A DNA stretch of 64,000 nucleotides from Fundicoccus ignavus (GCF_009659375.1 NZ_WJQT01000002.1:62001-126000), one strand, 5' to 3'; positions 9,028 to 17,665 are shown, numbered from the stretch's first letter. Notes: generated from the sequence alone by a model not told the origin. Numbers and translations are program-made.

Positions 9028-9999
9028 TTATGCAGTTTCGATATCAGTTAATGATTCACCGATTGAGCTTAAACGTAATTCCCATTCTTCAGTTGAGAGG
9101 TTATTTTCTGCAATATAACGATTGCGTGGGTGGCGACGACATTCAGGTGAACAACCACGAACATATTTAGCTTCGTTTTCTTCAGATGCTAAAATTTGCT
9201 CATTACATTCAGGATTGCCACAGTTAACATAACGTTCACATGGAGTACCATCGAACCAATCTTTACCAACGATTGTTGGATCTTTATGGTTAATGTCTAC
9301 AGCAATACGTTCGTCAAATACGTACATTTTACCATCCCATAATTCTCCTTGAATTTCAGGGTCTTTACCGTATGTTGCGATTCCGCCGTGTAATTGACCA
9401 ACATCCTTGAAGCCTTCGCGAACTAACCAACCAGAGAATTTCTCACAACGAATCCCACCAGTACAGTAAACAACAACTCGTTTTTCCATGAATTTCTCTT
9501 TGTTATCAATTACCCACTGTGGTAATTCACGGAAGTTACGAATGTCAGGACGTACAGCGCCACGGAAGTGACCTAAGTCATATTCGTAGTCATTGCGTGT
9601 ATCTAATACAATTGTATCATCGTCTAATAAAGCTTCTTTAAATGCTTTAGGGTCAAGATACTCACCAGTAGTTTCTAGAGGATTGATATCTTCTTCTAAA
9701 TCTAAGCTAACGATTTCTTCACGGGGACGAACGAAGATTTTTTTGAAAGCCATGATATCTTCTTCATCTTCCTTAAACCATAAATCTTCAAAGCCAGGTA
9801 ATGAATGAACGTAATCTTTATAAGCTTCAGTTTGTTCAACCGTACCTGAAACAGTTCCATTAATTCCTTCTTTCCCAACTAATATACGGCCTTTGATACC
9901 GATACGCTTACAGTTGGCTAAGTGTTCCTGTGAGAAAGCGACTGGATCTTCAATGTTTGTGTACTTATAGTAAAGTAATACTCTAAAAGGTTTTGACAT
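9028..9999 (-). CDS. trhO: tRNA uridine(34) hydroxylase, rhodanese family
   Basis: 323 residues, the usual length of the TrhO/YceA/YbfQ family. An N-terminal acylphosphatase-like domain ([15 protein letters not shown]) precedes a rhodanese domain with the active-site loop [15 protein letters not shown] (Cys near residue 178). The C-terminal Cys-rich region ([12 protein letters not shown], then [15 protein letters not shown]) is typical of the long Gram-positive form. TrhO performs the oxygen-dependent hydroxylation of U34 in tRNA to 5-hydroxyuridine. AAGGAGG lies 9 bases before the ATG. It is a single-gene unit between the PBP and a MATE exporter. The cell thus encodes both known routes to this modification. 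Confidence 0.92.
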   Translation of the reverse strand: MSKPFRVLLYYKYTNIEDPVAFSQEHLANCKRIGIKGRILVGKEGINGTVSGTVEQTEAYKDYVHSLPGFEDLWFKEDEEDIMAFKKIFVRPREEIVSLDLEEDINPLETTGEYLDPKAFKEALLDDDTIVLDTRNDYEYDLGHFRGAVRPDIRNFRELPQWVIDNKEKFMEKRVVVYCTGGIRCEKFSGWLVREGFKDVGQLHGGIATYGKDPEIQGELWDGKMYVFDERIAVDINHKDPTIVGKDWFDGTPCERYVNCGNPECNEQILASEENEAKYVRGCSPECRRHPRNRYIAENNLSTEEWELRLSSIGESLTDIETA

Positions 10000-10245
10000 A
10001 ATAAAATTCCTCCTTGTAGTTGCATGCTACAATTATTTAAAATCTAACTCTAATATTATACTTAAAAACTCTAAAAGTCTCAATAGACGAGCTTTTTTCA
10101 TCAAAATTTAAAGAACAGAACACAATTCATTAATATAATAATTTTATTACCAGGATATGACAAAAGATTGTGCTTGCATTATTGTGTTTTAGGCATTGAT
10201 AGCTTATACTGTTCTTTGTTTACCAAATAAGAAAGTGGGTGTTTT

Positions 10246-11610
10246 ATGAAAGGTATGACTAAAGGTTCGCCATTAAAAAATATTGTGCTTTTTTCAATTC
10301 CTTTAATCATCGGAAATTTTTTCCAGCTATTATATAATATGGTCGATTCCTTCATTGTAGGTCGTACACTTGGCGTTAATGCGCTTGCAGGTTTAGGCGC
10401 CTCTGGAAGTTTAATGTTTTTTATATTAGGTTTTTCGCAAGGTTTCACATCTGGTTTATCGATTCCAACTGCTCAAGCATTTGGTGCAGAAGATTATCCA
10501 AAAGTTAAACGGAGTGTTTTTATTAATTGGTTGTCTTCTATTTTGATTGGTTTAATTTTAACCTGTATCAGCACTTATTTTTTAAGAGATATCTTGCTTT
10601 TCATGAATACACCTACCGAAATTATTGACTATACCTATGATTATTTAAAAATAATCTTCGGCGGTATGTTGATGACGATTCTATATAATATGCTAAGTAA
10701 TTTAATGAGAGCATTAGGCGATAGCCGTACACCGCTTTACTTCTTGGTAGTCGCGATGTTAACCAATATCGTATTAGATTATATCTTTATTGTATACTTC
10801 CATTGGGGGACGTTTGGTGCTGGCGTTGCGACAATAATTTCACAAGGCGTTTCAGTTGTATTGTTAATGTGGACAATAAGACGAAAATGGCCCCTCTTAC
10901 AAATCGATTGGAAGCATCTTAAAGTCGAGAAAGAAGAGTTGGTGCATCACTGGAAAATTGGCTTGCCGATGGCTTTTCAAGCTTCAATTATTGCCATTGG
11001 ATCTTTATCCGTTACCTTTGCATTGAATCAATTGGGTCCTTTAGCAGTAGCAGGATTTACAGCTTCGCAAAAAATTGACCAAGTGGTTAACTTAAGTCTT
11101 ATGTCTTTTGGAGTTGCGATGGCAACATATGTTGGTCAAAACTATGGAGCACATCAGTTTGATCGAATTAAACAGGGCGTTCGTTCCGTAACATTTTTAA
11201 CTTTAACTGTCGCAATTTTCGCAGGGATTTTCTTAATTTTCTTTGGAGGTAACTTAGTAACTATTTTTGCTGATGGGAATTCTCAAGCTGATATTTATGC
11301 ATATGGCCAGCAATATTTCCGATTTACAGCACCATTTTACTGGTTATTGAGTTTATTGTTTATCTATCGTTACACTTTACAAGGATTAGGTGATAGTTTT
11401 ATTCCAACTGTCGCCGGTATAATGGAATTGATTATGCGTGTTATCGCAGCCTTTGTGCTCAGTCAATTTATGGGATTCAATGGTATCGTATTAGCAAATC
11501 CGCTCGCTTGGCTAGGGGCACTATTGCCATTATCTTTTGCCTATCATAAACGCAAGAATAGACTGGCTGAACAAGCTCAAAAAGATATTGTTCAATTACA
11601 AGAGTCATAA
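10246..11610 (+). CDS. MATE family efflux transporter
   Basis: 454 residues with about twelve hydrophobic segments in two similar halves. The N-terminus has the family pattern GSPLKNIVLFSIPLIIGNFF followed by LYNMVDSFIVGRTLG, and the second half repeats it (HWKIGLPMAFQASIIAIGSL). Also visible is the conserved ALGDSRTPLY and its second-half counterpart LQGLGDSFIPT. Members of this MatE branch export cationic drugs or metabolites using Na+ or H+ gradients; the substrate is not predictable here. The RBS is weak (GTGGGTG, 6-7 bases before ATG). A strong terminator follows, so it is monocistronic. Confidence 0.9.
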   Translation: MKGMTKGSPLKNIVLFSIPLIIGNFFQLLYNMVDSFIVGRTLGVNALAGLGASGSLMFFILGFSQGFTSGLSIPTAQAFGAEDYPKVKRSVFINWLSSILIGLILTCISTYFLRDILLFMNTPTEIIDYTYDYLKIIFGGMLMTILYNMLSNLMRALGDSRTPLYFLVVAMLTNIVLDYIFIVYFHWGTFGAGVATIISQGVSVVLLMWTIRRKWPLLQIDWKHLKVEKEELVHHWKIGLPMAFQASIIAIGSLSVTFALNQLGPLAVAGFTASQKIDQVVNLSLMSFGVAMATYVGQNYGAHQFDRIKQGVRSVTFLTLTVAIFAGIFLIFFGGNLVTIFADGNSQADIYAYGQQYFRFTAPFYWLLSLLFIYRYTLQGLGDSFIPTVAGIMELIMRVIAAFVLSQFMGFNGIVLANPLAWLGALLPLSFAYHKRKNRLAEQAQKDIVQLQES

Positions 11611-11628
11611 TAGAGTGAGTATTTAATG

Positions 11629-11673
11629 AAAAGACCTTTCGAGCCAATGTCAAATCGGCTTGAAAGGTCTTTT
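11629..11673 (+). terminator. Terminator of the MATE gene
   Basis: AAAAGACCTTTCGAGCC and GGCTTGAAAGGTCTTTT form a 17-bp stem around an 11-base loop, ending in TTTT. Confidence 0.85.
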
Positions 11674-11772
11674 GAATTTGATAGATGAATAAGATATATG
11701 TTGATTTTAAAACCATTTTTGTGAATTTCGGCAATTAAACGATTGAAAATGTAGTGATTAAAAATAAGCTAT

Positions 11773-11802
11773 AAGGGCCTAAGAGATAGTTCAAGCCCTT
11801 TT
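11773..11802. terminator. Weak terminator-like hairpin downstream of folT
   Basis: AAGGGC and GCCCTTTT pair across a ~16-base loop. It lies just past the folT stop codon, on the side where a minus-strand terminator is expected, although the T-run is on the plus strand. Confidence 0.35.
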
Positions 11803-11816
11803 AGCCTTTTGAATTG

Positions 11817-12374
11817 TTAAAATTGATATTTTTGAAGTAATTTTTTGATAGTAGGGTTCATCAAGATTAAACCTAATAAAATCGTGTTTAATGGTAATGA
11901 TACAAGGTTCTTAACGACTCTTAAAGGTAGAAACGCCATCCATGCGCGATCAAACATTATTTTAATCCATAATGAGTTAAGGCCTAAGTTAATAATGATT
12001 GTGACTAATAGCACTGCAATGAAAATTCTTTTCCTTGAGATGGTTTGACGCCACAAAACTTTGCCGTAAAAATAACCACCCAAAGCAGCACTTAAGACGA
12101 AGCCCAGAAAGAAATTTTGACCATGTAGTAGGGAAGTGATTAAGTCATTAGCGACTGAGACAATTAAAGCATACCAAGGACCAAACAATATACCACTTAT
12201 GGCGGTTCCGATAAATCCAAAACCAATTTCGGCATAGGAACCAAACTTCATTGAAGGCACATAACTTAATACGATTCTTGCTGCTAACACAATTGCTAGC
12301 AAAGTTAATTGATGCGTTTGCAATTTACCAGGCTTAGTATAGCGAATCGACGGACGACTAGTGTTGTTATTCAT
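11817..12374 (-). CDS. folT: Folate ECF transporter substrate-binding subunit
   Basis: 185 residues, six hydrophobic segments, the size and hydropathy of an ECF S component. Segments such as RIVLSYVPSMKFGSYAEIGF, ISGILFGPWYALIVSVANDL and LGGYFYGKVL match the FolT group, including the conserved Arg/Lys-rich first helix and the late R-V-VKNLVSLP loop. It captures folate (or 5-formyl-THF) at the membrane and works with a shared EcfAA'T energising module, which is not in the window. A THF riboswitch stands upstream, which strongly supports folate as substrate. The neighbouring minus-strand gene upstream converts 5-formyl-THF, so both serve folate supply. Confidence 0.92.
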   Translation of the reverse strand: MNNNTSRPSIRYTKPGKLQTHQLTLLAIVLAARIVLSYVPSMKFGSYAEIGFGFIGTAISGILFGPWYALIVSVANDLITSLLHGQNFFLGFVLSAALGGYFYGKVLWRQTISRKRIFIAVLLVTIIINLGLNSLWIKIMFDRAWMAFLPLRVVKNLVSLPLNTILLGLILMNPTIKKLLQKYQF

Positions 12375-12382
12375 TTTTTACT

Positions 12383-12404
12383 CTCCTTAGACACGAGAGC
12401 TACA
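12383..12404 (-). promoter_or_regulatory. Possible SD-sequestering hairpin of folT
   Basis: On the minus strand CTCTC followed by GTGTCTAAG and GAGAG can form a small stem that includes the folT Shine-Dalgarno (AAGGAGAG). It lies between the THF riboswitch and the start codon and could couple ligand binding to translation. Confidence 0.4.
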
Positions 12405-12410
12405 TTAATA

Positions 12411-12509
12411 TGCAGCGAATGCAAAGATTAATCGCAAGTCCTTACCGAGACTTTTCGTTCGCTAGCAACATTCCATCTAGCAACACTTTACGCAAATCTT
12501 CTACTCTGT
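12411..12509 (-). promoter_or_regulatory. Tetrahydrofolate (THF-I) riboswitch controlling folT
   Basis: Read on the minus strand, the leader shows the THF riboswitch conserved blocks in order: ACAGAGTAGA, ATTTGCGTAAAGTG, GGAATGTTG with CGAACGAAA, CGGTAAGGAC, and the closing ATCTTTGCATTCGCTGC. The outer P1 and the pseudoknot partners (TTGCG / TCTTTGCATTC region) are in the expected places. THF riboswitches commonly precede folT in Firmicutes, as here. No long T-run follows, so translational control is more likely than termination. Confidence 0.85.
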
Positions 12510-12553
12510 CAATTATTATTTGAATCTATTATAAAACTAATCCTAAGAATAAT

Positions 12554-13117
12554 CTAGGTTAGCTTTATTGAATATAGATTATTTTCAGTAATTATACATG
12601 GTATCACTTGATCGTATTGATTCATAGGAATATCATTCACCATCAACTTTTCAAAATACGGCAATATTTTGACAGCAGAAGTTTTCGCTAAGAAGCGATC
12701 ATAAAAACCACCACCATAACCTAAACGATGTCCCTGTGCATTACAGGTAACACACGGAACAATAATCAAGTCTATTTCTGAGGGAGCCATTTCAGGACTT
12801 GTGGCCAAAGGTTCAGGAATACCAAACGAACTTACTGTCATTTGATCACCATGATTATAATAATGAGCACGCATATCACCTTTGCCATGAATGCGTGGAA
12901 GGGCAATTTTTTTATTCTGACGAAATGCTTCAGAGATAATCTTACTCGTATCTAATTCACGATTGACACCATGGTAGATAAATATGTTGTTCGCCGCGTG
13001 GAAAGCTTCGCAATTTATAACTTTATCAACAATGCTTTTATTAGCAGCTAATAAGTATTCTGTTGATAAACTTTCTCTTCTTTTGAATATATCGTGTCGT
13101 AATGTCTTTTTATCCAC
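12554..13117 (-). CDS. fau: 5-formyltetrahydrofolate cyclo-ligase
   Basis: 187 residues, normal for the family. The ATP-binding signature GHRLGYGGGFYDRFL is present near residue 135-150, and the N-terminus has the usual MDKKTLRHDIFKRRESLS basic helix. It converts 5-formyl-THF to 5,10-methenyl-THF with ATP and so returns stored folate to one-carbon metabolism. The start is GTG at 13115-13117, with AAGGAGG 8 bases upstream. It is separated by ~180 bases from folT and lies upstream of the THF riboswitch; whether the two are cotranscribed is not visible. Assignment is firm. Confidence 0.92.
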   Translation of the reverse strand: MDKKTLRHDIFKRRESLSTEYLLAANKSIVDKVINCEAFHAANNIFIYHGVNRELDTSKIISEAFRQNKKIALPRIHGKGDMRAHYYNHGDQMTVSSFGIPEPLATSPEMAPSEIDLIIVPCVTCNAQGHRLGYGGGFYDRFLAKTSAVKILPYFEKLMVNDIPMNQYDQVIPCIITENNLYSIKLT

Positions 13118-13203
13118 TCTGATTGCCTCCTTAATTCTTTCTTTCTCTCATAATAGCCCTTTGTTATCAAAAAATCAAAAAGTCGTGCAACATCTGCAAA
13201 ATA

Positions 13204-13212
13204 TGCTACTAT
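13204..13212 (+). promoter_or_regulatory. Extended -10 promoter element before the lipid kinase
   Basis: TGCTACTAT is an extended -10 (TGn + TACTAT). A transcript from it would begin near 13219, which makes an ATG start at 13220 unlikely and favours 13247. The -35 (GTGCAA region) is weak. Confidence 0.45.
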
Positions 13213-13246
13213 TAAGTTAATGAAAGTTATAATTGGGGGTGCCAAC

Positions 13247-14146
13247 ATGTTAAATAATGTTTTAATTATACCGAATCCAGGCTCAGGAAAAGGAAAAGCT
13301 GTTGAATATGCTGAAAAATTAAGTAAGCTTTTAGAGGAGACTTATCAATCTCAAACAACGGTTAAACCGACTACAGAGGTAGGGGATGCACGAAATTGGG
13401 CTGCTAATGCAATAGCAGATGGATTCGATACAGTAATATGTTTAGGTGGAGACGGAACGGTTAATGAAACAGTTGATGGACTTTTACAAAATGAAGAAGT
13501 TCCTCTCTTCGGCTTTGTACCTTTGGGAACGGTCAATGATTTGGGACGTGTGTTAGGCTATGATATGCAACCTGAAAAAGCAATTGAACAATATCGAAAA
13601 GTTAAGACTGTTCCATTAGATGTTGGTCAAATAAATGAGACGACACATTTTATTAACGTTATTGCGATTGGTGCTTTACCTGAATCTGTCATGCATACGG
13701 ACTCTCAAGATAAAAACAAACTTGGCGTCTTGGCTTACGTCCGTGATGGCGTGAAAGCTTATTTCAAAAAAGATCTCTATCAGCTCGAAATTACAGATTC
13801 ATCAGGTAATAAACGCGAACTTGAAACAGATTTAGTGCTAGTTGCTTTAACAAATAGTGTTGCTGGTGTTGAGAGTATGATTCCCCATGCTAGTTATGAT
13901 GATGGACTCATTCATTTATTGGCACCAAAAGAAAATTTAGCAGTGACAACATTTTACACTTTATTTGAAGGGGGCATTCAACCTGAAGAGACTGACAGTA
14001 TGTTTGTATTTTCTGACAATCGCATTCAAATTAAAGATTTAATAGGTAAAAAAATTGAGAGTAATGTGGATGGGGATCAAGGCCCTAATTTGCCTCTTGA
14101 TATTAAAGTTTTAAAACATCGTTTACAGGTTATTGTACCGGAATAG
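13247..14146 (+). CDS. Diacylglycerol kinase catalytic-domain lipid kinase (DgkB/YegS type)
   Basis: 299 residues from the preferred ATG, which has GGGGGTG 5 bases upstream; an in-frame ATG at 13220 lies right at the probable transcription start. Family motifs are in order: IIPNPGSGKGKA at the N-terminus, CLGGDGTVNETVDGLL near residue 65, and PLGTVNDLGRVLGY near 90. These are the nucleotide-binding loop and the hinge of the DAGK_cat fold. It phosphorylates a lipid, most likely diacylglycerol to phosphatidate as DgkB does in Gram-positives, recycling glycerolipid. The separate undecaprenol kinase (44309-44725) belongs to the other, membrane-integral DgkA family. The substrate is inferred. Confidence 0.85.
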   Translation: MLNNVLIIPNPGSGKGKAVEYAEKLSKLLEETYQSQTTVKPTTEVGDARNWAANAIADGFDTVICLGGDGTVNETVDGLLQNEEVPLFGFVPLGTVNDLGRVLGYDMQPEKAIEQYRKVKTVPLDVGQINETTHFINVIAIGALPESVMHTDSQDKNKLGVLAYVRDGVKAYFKKDLYQLEITDSSGNKRELETDLVLVALTNSVAGVESMIPHASYDDGLIHLLAPKENLAVTTFYTLFEGGIQPEETDSMFVFSDNRIQIKDLIGKKIESNVDGDQGPNLPLDIKVLKHRLQVIVPE

Positions 14147-14165
14147 TTGGTATAATGCGTATTGT

Positions 14166-14195
14166 TTCACTTGATGAATGGAAGTATGATATAAT
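14166..14195 (+). promoter_or_regulatory. Promoter before the DUF2187 gene
   Basis: TTCACT (14166-14171), an 18-base spacer and TATAAT (14190-14195) lie 41 bases before the ATG at 14237. Confidence 0.5.
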
Positions 14196-14236
14196 GATAC
14201 ATGTAGCGTATAAGCCAACAGAAAAGAGGGGAAGCG

Positions 14237-14641
14237 ATGGCAGCGAAGCTATCTAAGGATCAACGTGCCTTAATTGAAAAAGAATTAAGACGTGGAACGA
14301 GTAAATCAAGAATTGCGACCTTATTAAACGTTGATTATGACGAAGGGTTGGAAATGATTGAGAAAGTTAAAGCCTCAATTCGACCAGACATTGGAGATAA
14401 AATTACATTTACTTTCCGCGGGATGGATATGACTGGAATAATTGTTAAATTATTAACCAATAGTGCTGTTGTTGAGATTTATTGGGATAAATCAGATAAA
14501 ACTCTCCATGACATCATTGAAGAAAGAACAATTGTCAATTTCAAAGATATTATTGATTTTGTGACTTTACCACCTCAAGATGAGGATGAAGGACTTATTT
14601 TAGATTCACAACCAATTGTAAGCGATATTGACGAAGCATAG
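14237..14641 (+). CDS. DUF2187 (YkvS-like) domain protein of unknown function
   Basis: 134 residues. An N-terminal helix-rich part (LSKDQRALIEKELRRGTSKS) looks like a small helix-turn-helix or recruitment segment. The centre (IGDKITFTFRGMDMTGIIVK, then LLTNSAVVEIYW) is a KOW/SH3-like beta domain characteristic of DUF2187, and the tail is acidic. No enzyme motif is present. GAGGGGAAGCG precedes the ATG. A hairpin terminator follows behind a 7-bp tandem repeat. A nucleic-acid-binding role is possible but only inferred from the fold type. Confidence 0.65.
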   Translation: MAAKLSKDQRALIEKELRRGTSKSRIATLLNVDYDEGLEMIEKVKASIRPDIGDKITFTFRGMDMTGIIVKLLTNSAVVEIYWDKSDKTLHDIIEERTIVNFKDIIDFVTLPPQDEDEGLILDSQPIVSDIDEA

Positions 14642-14664
14642 GAATAAATTAATACTGAAATAAA

Positions 14665-14717
14665 TAATACATAATACATAATAAATAATAAATAATAAAT
14701 AATAAATAATAAATAAG
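14665..14717. repeat. 7-bp tandem repeat TAATAAA/TAATACA
   Basis: Two copies of TAATACA are followed by five perfect copies of TAATAAA and a partial eighth copy, 24 bases after the DUF2187 stop codon and just ahead of its terminator hairpin. The unit length is not a multiple of three and the repeat contains stops in all frames, so it is noncoding. Confidence 0.85.
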
Positions 14718-14718
14718 A

Positions 14719-14766
14719 AGAGTGTATCTAGTCGACAATAGTTGTTACCGGATACACTCTGTTTTT
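14719..14766. terminator. Bidirectional terminator between DUF2187 and TPR genes
   Basis: AGAGTGTATC and GATACACTCT make a 10-bp perfect stem; GTTTTTGTTT follows on the plus strand. It also ends the convergent minus-strand gene. Confidence 0.8.
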
Positions 14767-14768
14767 GT

Positions 14769-15749
14769 TTAATGACTAGGCGGTGTGAGTAGCACGAATA
14801 ATTCTTCGTTGGCTAATTGATAATAGTCGAAGAGTGTTTCGTCTAAAGTAGCTGTGTCTGCTTCTTCTTCAAGTCCGTTTTGAACTAAGAAAATATCTAA
14901 CCATTTTGAAGCTGAAGAAATAACTTCCTTTAAAAATGGATAATAAATCATGACATGCATCGTGAATTGTTGACTAATATCATTTACCAAATGAGGATTG
15001 TGTGTATCACAATATTGTTGAATGGCCCATAAGCCTTTTTGGTAAGTGGAATCTTCGCGATAGGGCTTTAAATCGGGTATTGAAAATGAAAAATCTTTTC
15101 CAAACCAACGATATTCAAATGTATCCTCAATTTTCTGATTAATTAAGTAATGTAATAAGTCGGATTTAATATAGTGTAAAACTTGATCACTCTTTAATAG
15201 TGTACGAACCAACATCTCAATGTCGACGTAAGGCATGTCGTAAAGAACTTTGATTCGTGATAAAAGATAAAAACTACCTTTTTCTAACAACTGATCTAAA
15301 AGTTGTTCGCTAGTTTGTTTATCAACCGCTTTACGAACAGAATTTTCAAATAAATTTTGATCGTTTAATTCATTAATGGATTTAATCAAATGTTCTGTAG
15401 CCCAACCTGATTGATGCGCAATTTCTTTAAGTTGATATAATGCTAAGAGTGCAGTTTGGCTCTCATATATTACCGGAAGCGATAAGCCGTAGAGAAAACT
15501 TAATTCCTCATCAACATAAATATCCTCTTGATTAGGATAATAACTTTCCCATAGAGTTTGGAGTTTATCTTTAATCTTAAAGGATAAATAGAGTTTGACT
15601 AATTCATTGAAGACGATAAAATTAGGTTGAAGCTGATAACTTTTTTCCAATAAATCTGCAGCTTGTAGATACTCTTTTTGTTCGATTAAATTTTGAGCTT
15701 TACGATAATAACTTTCTGCATTATTAGGCATTTCAAATACATCAGACAT
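14769..15749 (-). CDS. Tetratricopeptide-repeat protein, function unknown
   Basis: 326 residues, soluble, acidic at the C-terminus. Residues ~10-60 form two TPR-like helix pairs (AESYYRKAQNLIEQKEYLQA, then ADLLEKSYQLQPNFIVFNEL). The remainder is helical and Leu-rich without recognisable catalytic motifs. Similar TPR proteins occur singly in Lactobacillales genomes. GGGGGG-type SD precedes the ATG by 6 bases. It is a single-gene unit, convergent with the DUF2187 gene. Protein-protein interaction is the only role that the sequence supports. Confidence 0.7.
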   Translation of the reverse strand: MSDVFEMPNNAESYYRKAQNLIEQKEYLQAADLLEKSYQLQPNFIVFNELVKLYLSFKIKDKLQTLWESYYPNQEDIYVDEELSFLYGLSLPVIYESQTALLALYQLKEIAHQSGWATEHLIKSINELNDQNLFENSVRKAVDKQTSEQLLDQLLEKGSFYLLSRIKVLYDMPYVDIEMLVRTLLKSDQVLHYIKSDLLHYLINQKIEDTFEYRWFGKDFSFSIPDLKPYREDSTYQKGLWAIQQYCDTHNPHLVNDISQQFTMHVMIYYPFLKEVISSASKWLDIFLVQNGLEEEADTATLDETLFDYYQLANEELFVLLTPPSH

Positions 15750-15875
15750 TTAGATGCCCCCCTTTATAAAATATACACGTAAATCTTCAAATAGTTCGCA
15801 TCCAAGGCGTCACAAGAAAGACTATTTGAATCACAATTAATCATACCATAATAAAAAAAGGATGGAGATAAAATA

Positions 15876-16295
15876 TTGCTTAAAATTTATATTGATGCGG
15901 CATTTCAGTCAAAAACTCGAACAGCGGGCCTTGCAATTATCATCAATGACGATGGCCAACAAACCCCTTACAAAATAAGAATTGAAGATGTTTACGACAA
16001 CCACCAAGCTGAATTTTTTGCTTTGGATCAGGTTTTGAAACTGTTAGAAGTTAATGAACAGTTAGATGAAACTCTGTTTATACATAGTGATAGTAAAATT
16101 GTAGTGCAATCAGTCCAGAAGTCGTATGTAAAGGAAGAACATTATCGTGAAATACTGAAAAGAATTCTTATGAGTCTTGAAAAAGCACCTTTAGCCTTTG
16201 TTAAATGGATTCCCGAAAAAGAAAATCGTGGTGCTGATCAGTTAGCTAAACAAGCCTTACATCAACAAGGAAAGTTAATGAGTTGGATAGAGTAA
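15876..16295 (+). CDS. RNase HI-like ribonuclease (YpeP/YpdQ type)
   Basis: 139 residues, the RNase H fold without a hybrid-binding domain. All four carboxylates are present: Asp in KIYIDAA (residue ~6), Glu in NHQAEFFAL (~47), Asp in IHSDSKIV (~71) and Asp in RGADQLAKQ (~126). It should cleave RNA in RNA-DNA hybrids, but close relatives in Bacillus (YpdQ, YpeP) show little or no activity, so function is uncertain. The start is TTG with GGATGGAG 8 bases upstream. A strong terminator follows. Confidence 0.8.
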   Translation: MLKIYIDAAFQSKTRTAGLAIIINDDGQQTPYKIRIEDVYDNHQAEFFALDQVLKLLEVNEQLDETLFIHSDSKIVVQSVQKSYVKEEHYREILKRILMSLEKAPLAFVKWIPEKENRGADQLAKQALHQQGKLMSWIE

Positions 16296-16359
16296 ATTGT
16301 GGTGATTTCAATGTTAGATAACACATTATAAGTAAAGTCATTTACGCTAAATCGATAGC

Positions 16360-16407
16360 CCCTCTAGTACAGTTACTAAATTAGTAACTGTACTAGAGGG
16401 ATTTTTT
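16360..16407 (+). terminator. Terminator of the RNase H-like gene
   Basis: CCCTCTAGTACAGTTACT and AGTAACTGTACTAGAGGG form an 18-bp perfect stem followed by ATTTTTT. Repeat copy A begins directly after it. Confidence 0.9.
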
Positions 16408-16656
16408 ATATTGTAAGGGATTAAACGTTTATATTATTTTACCAAGCTCTGTGCTTCGCCAAACTTATTGTTTTCTTAGGTGGTGGTCGCTTTCTTTATT
16501 AATAGTCAGAGCAAGCTATGCCGATTGCCTTTTATACCACTGTGAAAACAATTCTCTGAGTTACGTTGAGTATTCCAACAAAAGCAAAGCGATATAATCA
16601 AATAAAAACTACTAACCGGAATTTGATGTACTCGGACTCGTCCTAGGTTGTCTGAT
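16408..16656 (+). repeat. Dispersed structured repeat, copy A (internally deleted)
   Basis: About 250 bases homologous to the copies at 22127, 22437, 28667 and 36831. It keeps GTGGTCGCTTTC, the arm AGTCAGAGCAAGC, CGATTGCC, TATACCACT, CCAACAAAAGCAAAGCGATA and a terminal CTCGGACTCGTCCTAGG, but has lost the left arm of the inner hairpin (bases after GGTCGCTTTC). Its left end is diverged. It follows the terminator of the RNase H-like gene. Confidence 0.8.
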
Positions 16657-16786
16657 ACTTATTGAGACGAAGAAAAATGTAATATAAAAGTTGCAATAGC
16701 TAGCCTAATACAAAAAAAAATGTTAAAGTATCAAATGTTAATGAAATTTTAATCTAAATATTATTATTCTAATTTTAAGGAGTAAA

Positions 16787-17665
16787 ATGATGAAAATTGG
16801 TATTCAAGGAATTGCAGGCTCATATAGTGAAATGACTGCAAGGGATTATATAAATACTCTATTAACTAAGCAATTACATACAAATTGTGACTTGGAAAAT
16901 GACTTCGAAGTAGTCATGTATTCAAATTTTTGCGAGACGACTCAAGCGCTAGTTGATGAAGATGTAGATTTAATCGTGGTACCGGTTGAAAACTCAACAA
17001 CAGGTGCTATCACAAAATTATTGGATCAACTTCGATATAAACCAGTAATGGGAATTGCTGAAGCTTATCAACCTGTCAGCCATAATCTCTGGGGAGTCGC
17101 TGGTAGTACGATTGAAGAATTGACAACTGTATATTCTCATCCGGAGGCATTGTCTCAATGCACCAGTTTTTTTGAACAACATCCATATATTGAAGCTAAA
17201 GCGCATGATGATACCGCAAGAGCTTCATTACATGTTCAAGAATTAAAAAATCCTAAGGTGGCAGCTATTTCGAGTGCGAGAGCTGGAGAATTATACGGCT
17301 TGACGCCATTATTAAAAGATTTTCAAGATGAGAAAAGTAATATGACACGTTTTTATACTTTAGAAAAGTATCAAACGAGTAAACGTTATGAGGGAAATGT
17401 ATTAGCTTTTTATATTGAAACTCGTCATGAGCCAGGAGCCTTATTAAAATTGTTACAAGTTTTTGATATTTATAATGGAAATTTACTAAGTCTAACCGCT
17501 CGTCCAATCCAGAATCAACCTTTTACGTATGGATTCTTTTTGGAAGTTACCGCAGATAAAATGATAGTAAGTAACGAAATTTTGATTCAAACACTTAAGC
17601 AAGTGGCAGAACATGTACAGTTATTGGCACAATTTGATCAGGTTAAACGACCGAATCGTACTTAG
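16787..17665 (+). CDS. pheA: Prephenate dehydratase
   Basis: 292 residues, monofunctional with C-terminal ACT domain. The start GIQGIAGSYSEMTARDYI carries the family G..GS.S motif. VPVENSTTGAI is the substrate loop and SNMTRFYTL holds the catalytic TRF motif near residue 180. The ACT regulatory domain starts around 205 (HEPGALLKLLQVFDIYNGNL), where phenylalanine feedback inhibition is expected. It turns prephenate into phenylpyruvate. AAGGAG precedes tandem ATGs (16787 and 16790). tyrA follows after 28 bases, so the pair forms the two terminal branches of aromatic amino acid synthesis. The rest of the shikimate pathway is not in this window. Confidence 0.93.
   Translation: MMKIGIQGIAGSYSEMTARDYINTLLTKQLHTNCDLENDFEVVMYSNFCETTQALVDEDVDLIVVPVENSTTGAITKLLDQLRYKPVMGIAEAYQPVSHNLWGVAGSTIEELTTVYSHPEALSQCTSFFEQHPYIEAKAHDDTARASLHVQELKNPKVAAISSARAGELYGLTPLLKDFQDEKSNMTRFYTLEKYQTSKRYEGNVLAFYIETRHEPGALLKLLQVFDIYNGNLLSLTARPIQNQPFTYGFFLEVTADKMIVSNEILIQTLKQVAEHVQLLAQFDQVKRPNRT

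Noticed and set aside
13048-13248. 66-residue minus-strand frame between the fau gene and the lipid kinase
   Set aside because: It overlaps the fau N-terminus in another frame and lacks an SD; the region is explained by the fau SD and the kinase promoter.
14665-14717. 7-bp repeats as a CRISPR-like or iteron array
   Set aside because: Units are directly adjacent without spacers and extremely AT-rich; there are no cas or rep genes nearby.
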